Part shown: positions 6,321 through 9,229 of the stretch, one piece after another | Position numbering within the stretch: the stretch's first letter is position 1 | Layout of the letters: every line of letters starts with the position of its first letter | NCBI GenBank assembly: GCA_937935995.1 | Contig: CALGXF010000068.1 | Location: 1-9,229, forward strand | Length of the DNA stretch: 9,229 bases | DNA from: an uncultured Alphaproteobacteria bacterium | Lineage (GTDB): Bacteria > Pseudomonadota > Alphaproteobacteria > CAAHEQ01 > UBA3637 | Direction of reading: 5' to 3' | Notes under the pieces: model-generated | Databases searched by the model: none | What the model was told of the DNA's origin: nothing | What the model saw: only the letters and a program-made list of their open reading frames with translations | Translations under genes and position numbers: made by a program

Positions 6321-7187
6321 CCTGAAACCATTTACAATTCTTTATCAGATACCGGTCTAACACCCGGCGCGCCCAATATTCCGCCAAAACGGCCGGAAAA
6401 TGCACCTGCGACACTTGCGGCCGGCGGATTTGATATGGATGCCAATAAGCGCGGTCAGAAATCTTCCAAATTTTTGGAAACGTTAGCTGCTTTATCTGAA
6501 CAAGGCGCAATTGTCATGGCGGATAGAGCGGCTCAAGCGCGGACGCAAGCAACATTAAACACCGCGCGCCACATGCAGGAAAATCAAGAACAGGCAAGAG
6601 CTCACAAAGAACTGACTGACATGGACAGACTGCAAACCGTCCCTGAACAGGAAACGGAAAACAATCGTGAAAAATACTATGAAATGCAACAAGCGGAACG
6701 AGAACAAATTCAAATCCGGATGCGCATTTTAAAAGCACAGCAAGAAATTTTGGATGCTCAGAAAAAGCACGGACTTTACTTATCCGAAGAAGAACGAAAC
6801 AGATTTTTGCAAAATGCGGCATCTAATCCGACAGCGAACCCTTTCTCCAAAGACATGACGGGATTGGATAAGGCGTTAACGGATCAGGAAAAATTGCTTC
6901 GCAAAGAACTTTCAAGCGAAAATAAAGATGCTGATCAAAATGTGAACACCATTAACGATATGTCAAAAGGCGTTCGGTTAAAAGACGGATTTATGCTGCG
7001 CATCGGAGAATCTGAACATCAAAACAAACGTAAAGAAGGTTTGATGAAAAAAGCGCATGAAAAAGAAGCACCGGCACAAGACAGACCGGCGGAAGTGTTC
7101 AAAGAAAAAGTTGCGCAAAAAGAAGCGAATGAAGGTGCTTTAGCGGCCGAAGCTTTACGTCGACGGTTGGGCGCCGGGTTGGGATAA
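6318..7187 (+). CDS. Uncharacterised charged coiled-coil protein
   Basis: From ATG 6318 the product has 289 residues; ATG 6312 would add two. I do not recognise a family. The first 45 residues are Pro/Gly/Ala-rich and probably disordered. Residues about 50-165 are rich in Gln, Glu, Arg, Ala and Lys with long runs suited to a coiled coil, including a stretch of MQQAEREQIQIRMRILKAQQ type. The C-terminal third is Lys/Glu-rich and again helical. There is no Cys and no Trp at all, no signal peptide and no membrane segment, so a cytoplasmic scaffold, filament or nucleic-acid-associated role is conceivable but not shown. It has its own strong promoter and ribosome site, suggesting high expression. 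The stop codon lies inside the first unit of a tandem repeat, so the last residues may come from repeat DNA. Confidence 0.8.
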   Translation: MPETIYNSLSDTGLTPGAPNIPPKRPENAPATLAAGGFDMDANKRGQKSSKFLETLAALSEQGAIVMADRAAQARTQATLNTARHMQENQEQARAHKELTDMDRLQTVPEQETENNREKYYEMQQAEREQIQIRMRILKAQQEILDAQKKHGLYLSEEERNRFLQNAASNPTANPFSKDMTGLDKALTDQEKLLRKELSSENKDADQNVNTINDMSKGVRLKDGFMLRIGESEHQNKRKEGLMKKAHEKEAPAQDRPAEVFKEKVAQKEANEGALAAEALRRRLGAGLG

Positions 7188-7300
7188 CCCAAAGCCAGCA
7201 CCTGTGTCTCATCCACTCGAAACACCGGGTTAAGGTAGCCCAAAGCGATAAAATCGCCGACATCCGTGTCTCACCCACTCGAATGCCGGATAAGGTAACC
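7174..7300. repeat. Imperfect tandem repeat, two units plus a partial third
   Basis: The unit reads CCGGGTT, then a variable GG-TA-CC, CCCAAAGC, a spacer, and the 18-base block GTGTCTCAyCCACTCGAA. Unit 1 begins at 7174 (block at 7204-7221), unit 2 at 7225 (block at 7266-7283, one mismatch), and a partial unit 3 (CCGGATAAGGTAACC) is at 7286-7300. The spacing is 51 then 61 bases; the difference comes mainly from an insert around GATAAAATCGC in unit 2, which sits in a small hairpin GCGAT-AAA-ATCGC (7245-7257). In unit 1, GGGTT (7176-7180) and AACCC (7186-7190) form a hairpin containing the stop codon of the upstream gene. The array lies between two convergent genes. It has too few units and too little spacer structure for a CRISPR. 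Confidence 0.7.
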
Positions 7301-7322
7301 ACGACAAAACCGCCCTTTTCTT

Positions 7323-9229
7323 TTACACACAGCTTTGTGACGTTTCATCCCATGTGTGGTTGGCATCACAACAAATCGTACGATTGAATTGATCTGTATG
7401 TGTTGTTCCGCTGCAAACACACGTTGAAGTGACTTCAACATTGTTTTCACATGCATCCCGACAGATACCGTTTGCATCAGCAATTTGCCCATCATCACAG
7501 GTAATTAAGGTACAGCCGCCATTTGCATATGTATGCCCCGCCGCACAACAATATCCATTGGATTGAGACCCCTTACAAACACAAGTTTCCGTTACAGGCT
7601 GTCCATAAATACAATATTTTTTCCCTGTTTCCTCATCTGTGGGCGCGCACTCTTCCAAGATAGGGTTTTGACAAACGCCGTCATAAGTACATGATGTTCC
7701 GCATCCGCTACCTTTATAATGGCATTGGACGGATGACGCTTGCGTATAGTACGAACAAGCCATGTCGCCCTGAATGCATCCCCAACGATCAACGGCAGAT
7801 ATGTAACCGAAAGTCGTTCCCGCCGGGCATCCGGGATCATAGCATGATCCGGTATCACAGCCCGTTCCTGTCGGCTTGCAGAGATTTCCGCATAAAGTAC
7901 CCTCCCGATAACAGGTTGAACTTGTCGCATATGCTTTGCAACAAACATCTTCATCTCCGCAGCACATTTCTTTTTCTGTGTCGTAAACAAAATCGCCGGA
8001 GCAAAGAATCTCGTCACAAGCCCCGTCACACGAGGGCGGATTTTGACAAGAGTTCGAACATCTAACACCTGTTGAAGAGTAACATTCCCAATGTGTCAGT
8101 GTATCCACATTAAATATCGGATAGCAATAAACACCCGTATCAAATAAACATGAAGCGAGTAAAGATTGCGGGTAAAGCGTCCCTCCGACATTTGTACAAA
8201 CATCGGATTGGCATGCTCCCGAAATTTTGGAACCATCTAATGTGGCTGTTTGAGCGCAGGGATACTCAGACCCCGTTTCAAAACAATAGCCATTACTTCC
8301 CCGCCAATAACAATCCCAGTTTTCCAAAGGCAATTTACATCCCCAGAACCACTCTCCGCCCAACCGTTTACCATTCGTATAGGCAAAAGAACTTTCCCCA
8401 AGTTCACCGGGACAGGCACTCGGCCGACAAATGCCGACTTGGCAAGAAACTGTCTGAATATTATCTATGTTCGTACAATTTGTCCCACAACGGATATCGT
8501 TAATATAACAGGCTCCATTTTCTCCGGTACAAAAAAACCGTTGGCATTGACCGTTAACATAAATGTACCCGGTTGGGCAAGCACACGTAGCGGCATCCGT
8601 GCCTTCAATGCACATGCAAGCACAGGTGTCCGGATCTCGAGAACCTGTCATCCCGGAACCATCACACACCGGGTGACATGCTCCATTGCACATTTCATAA
8701 TCGTCTTCACACATACACGCACATGTTGCACTGTCCCATGAAGCATGTTCGGGACAATCTTGTGGTTTGCACACACAATCGCACGTGACGGGATCGCGCA
8801 TAAATCCGTCAGCACAGGTCGTGTAACAACTGCCGCCGCATTCCGTGTAACCGGGCGCACAAACACAACTCCCACTTTGGCAGATTTCTTTCGGCCCACA
8901 CAGGTTGTCATTGTCTTGACAGACGCCGCTTTCACAACTTTGACATCCGGAACAATTACAATCTATGGGGTCAACCCCGCTGGACGGTTTGCCAACGGAC
9001 AATCCGTCATAAGAAAAAACAAATGTGTTATCTGAACCACATGTTGACGACAAATCAACCCCATTTAACGTCACGCTTTTGGGAACAGGAAAAATCATGT
9101 CTTGTAATCGGCGACACACCCGTTCAGGAACATGAGACGCAATGATGTCATATCCGTTACCGGTTGTCTTTTTATGTTGATAAGTAATATTTTCAACGAC
9201 TTCGTCAAATCCGGCCAACGGATACGTTT
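7323..9229 (-). CDS. Cysteine-rich protein with pilin-like domain, N-terminus beyond the window
   Basis: About 635 residues are visible, reading right to left; the frame is still open at 9229, and no credible start is seen. The first 75 visible residues match the pilin-like domain of the gene at 187: both have a Lys-Lys, Thr-Gly, then RVC, about a dozen residues, a second Cys, and an aromatic strand ending in Asp-Gly. The missing part therefore very probably carries a prepilin-type helix. The remainder has roughly 80 Cys in short EGF-like or knot-like modules (for example CVCAPGYTECGGSC and DPVTCDCVC), modules containing W-x-C and G-C pairs, and two related C-terminal units CVCxG...CCxAxHT...C (7515-7583 and 7326-7422). 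It is presumably exported and disulfide-bonded. The gene converges on the repeat at 7174-7300; no clear terminator is seen after its stop. Function is unknown. Confidence 0.78.
   Translation of the reverse strand, partial: TYPLAGFDEVVENITYQHKKTTGNGYDIIASHVPERVCRRLQDMIFPVPKSVTLNGVDLSSTCGSDNTFVFSYDGLSVGKPSSGVDPIDCNCSGCQSCESGVCQDNDNLCGPKEICQSGSCVCAPGYTECGGSCYTTCADGFMRDPVTCDCVCKPQDCPEHASWDSATCACMCEDDYEMCNGACHPVCDGSGMTGSRDPDTCACMCIEGTDAATCACPTGYIYVNGQCQRFFCTGENGACYINDIRCGTNCTNIDNIQTVSCQVGICRPSACPGELGESSFAYTNGKRLGGEWFWGCKLPLENWDCYWRGSNGYCFETGSEYPCAQTATLDGSKISGACQSDVCTNVGGTLYPQSLLASCLFDTGVYCYPIFNVDTLTHWECYSSTGVRCSNSCQNPPSCDGACDEILCSGDFVYDTEKEMCCGDEDVCCKAYATSSTCYREGTLCGNLCKPTGTGCDTGSCYDPGCPAGTTFGYISAVDRWGCIQGDMACSYYTQASSVQCHYKGSGCGTSCTYDGVCQNPILEECAPTDEETGKKYCIYGQPVTETCVCKGSQSNGYCCAAGHTYANGGCTLITCDDGQIADANGICRDACENNVEVTSTCVCSGTTHTDQFNRTICCDANHTWDETSQSCV

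Noticed and set aside
7174..7300. CRISPR array
   Set aside because: There are only two full units, they are imperfect, the region between them is not spacer-like, and no cas genes are present.
7691..8741. Plus-strand open frames opposite the second cysteine-rich gene
   Set aside because: They are antisense shadows of TGT/TGC-rich coding sequence, with no ribosome sites and no recognisable domains.
9216..9218. TTG as a start codon of the second cysteine-rich gene
   Set aside because: The frame continues open to the window edge (Thr-Tyr-Pro before it) and the pilin-like domain would be cut in the middle, so the true start lies outside.

Overview
The window reads as a chromosomal piece of a Gram-negative bacterium, most likely an alphaproteobacterium with a moderate-GC genome. 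The rplY-pth-ychF gene order, the long CTC-type L25 and the KPDSQD signature in MnmA fit that group. The rank below class is not established. The prepilin signature of the first gene (Gly-Arg-Thr-Leu-Leu-Glu-Met-Leu) recalls large families of pilin-headed, cysteine-rich proteins that I associate with uncultured, gut-type alphaproteobacteria; that link is from memory and was not searched.

Layout. Positions 1-186 hold upstream DNA with two inverted repeats. A large + strand gene (187-2097) encodes a protein with a type IV prepilin-like N-terminal helix, a short pilin-like domain, a Gly/Ser linker and a long cysteine-rich tail; it ends at a clear Rho-independent terminator (2101-2127). mnmA (2181 or 2190 to 3275) follows with its own promoter. 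A 193-base intergenic stretch carries inverted repeats, a probable promoter and a folded leader before the tight cluster rplY-pth-ychF-bacteriohemerythrin (3469-6231). A strong promoter (6265-6293) then drives a Cys-free and Trp-free, charged, probably coiled-coil protein of unknown function (6318-7187). Imperfect tandem repeats (7174-7300) separate it from a second huge cysteine-rich gene on the minus strand (7323 to beyond 9229). This second gene matches the pilin-like domain of the first one and is cut by the window edge.

How the parts relate. The middle is ordinary translation and tRNA-modification machinery: MnmA thiolates wobble uridine, L25 binds 5S rRNA, Pth recycles peptidyl-tRNA and YchF is a ribosome-associated ATPase. 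The hemerythrin is an oxygen-binding or oxygen-sensing addition to that operon. The two flanking genes point inward and look like members of one paralogous surface or secreted family.

The most interesting items are this family, the GC-rich hairpin-bearing segment inside the leader of its first member, the tandem repeat, the MnmA variant lacking the usual second catalytic cysteine, and the folded rplY leader.
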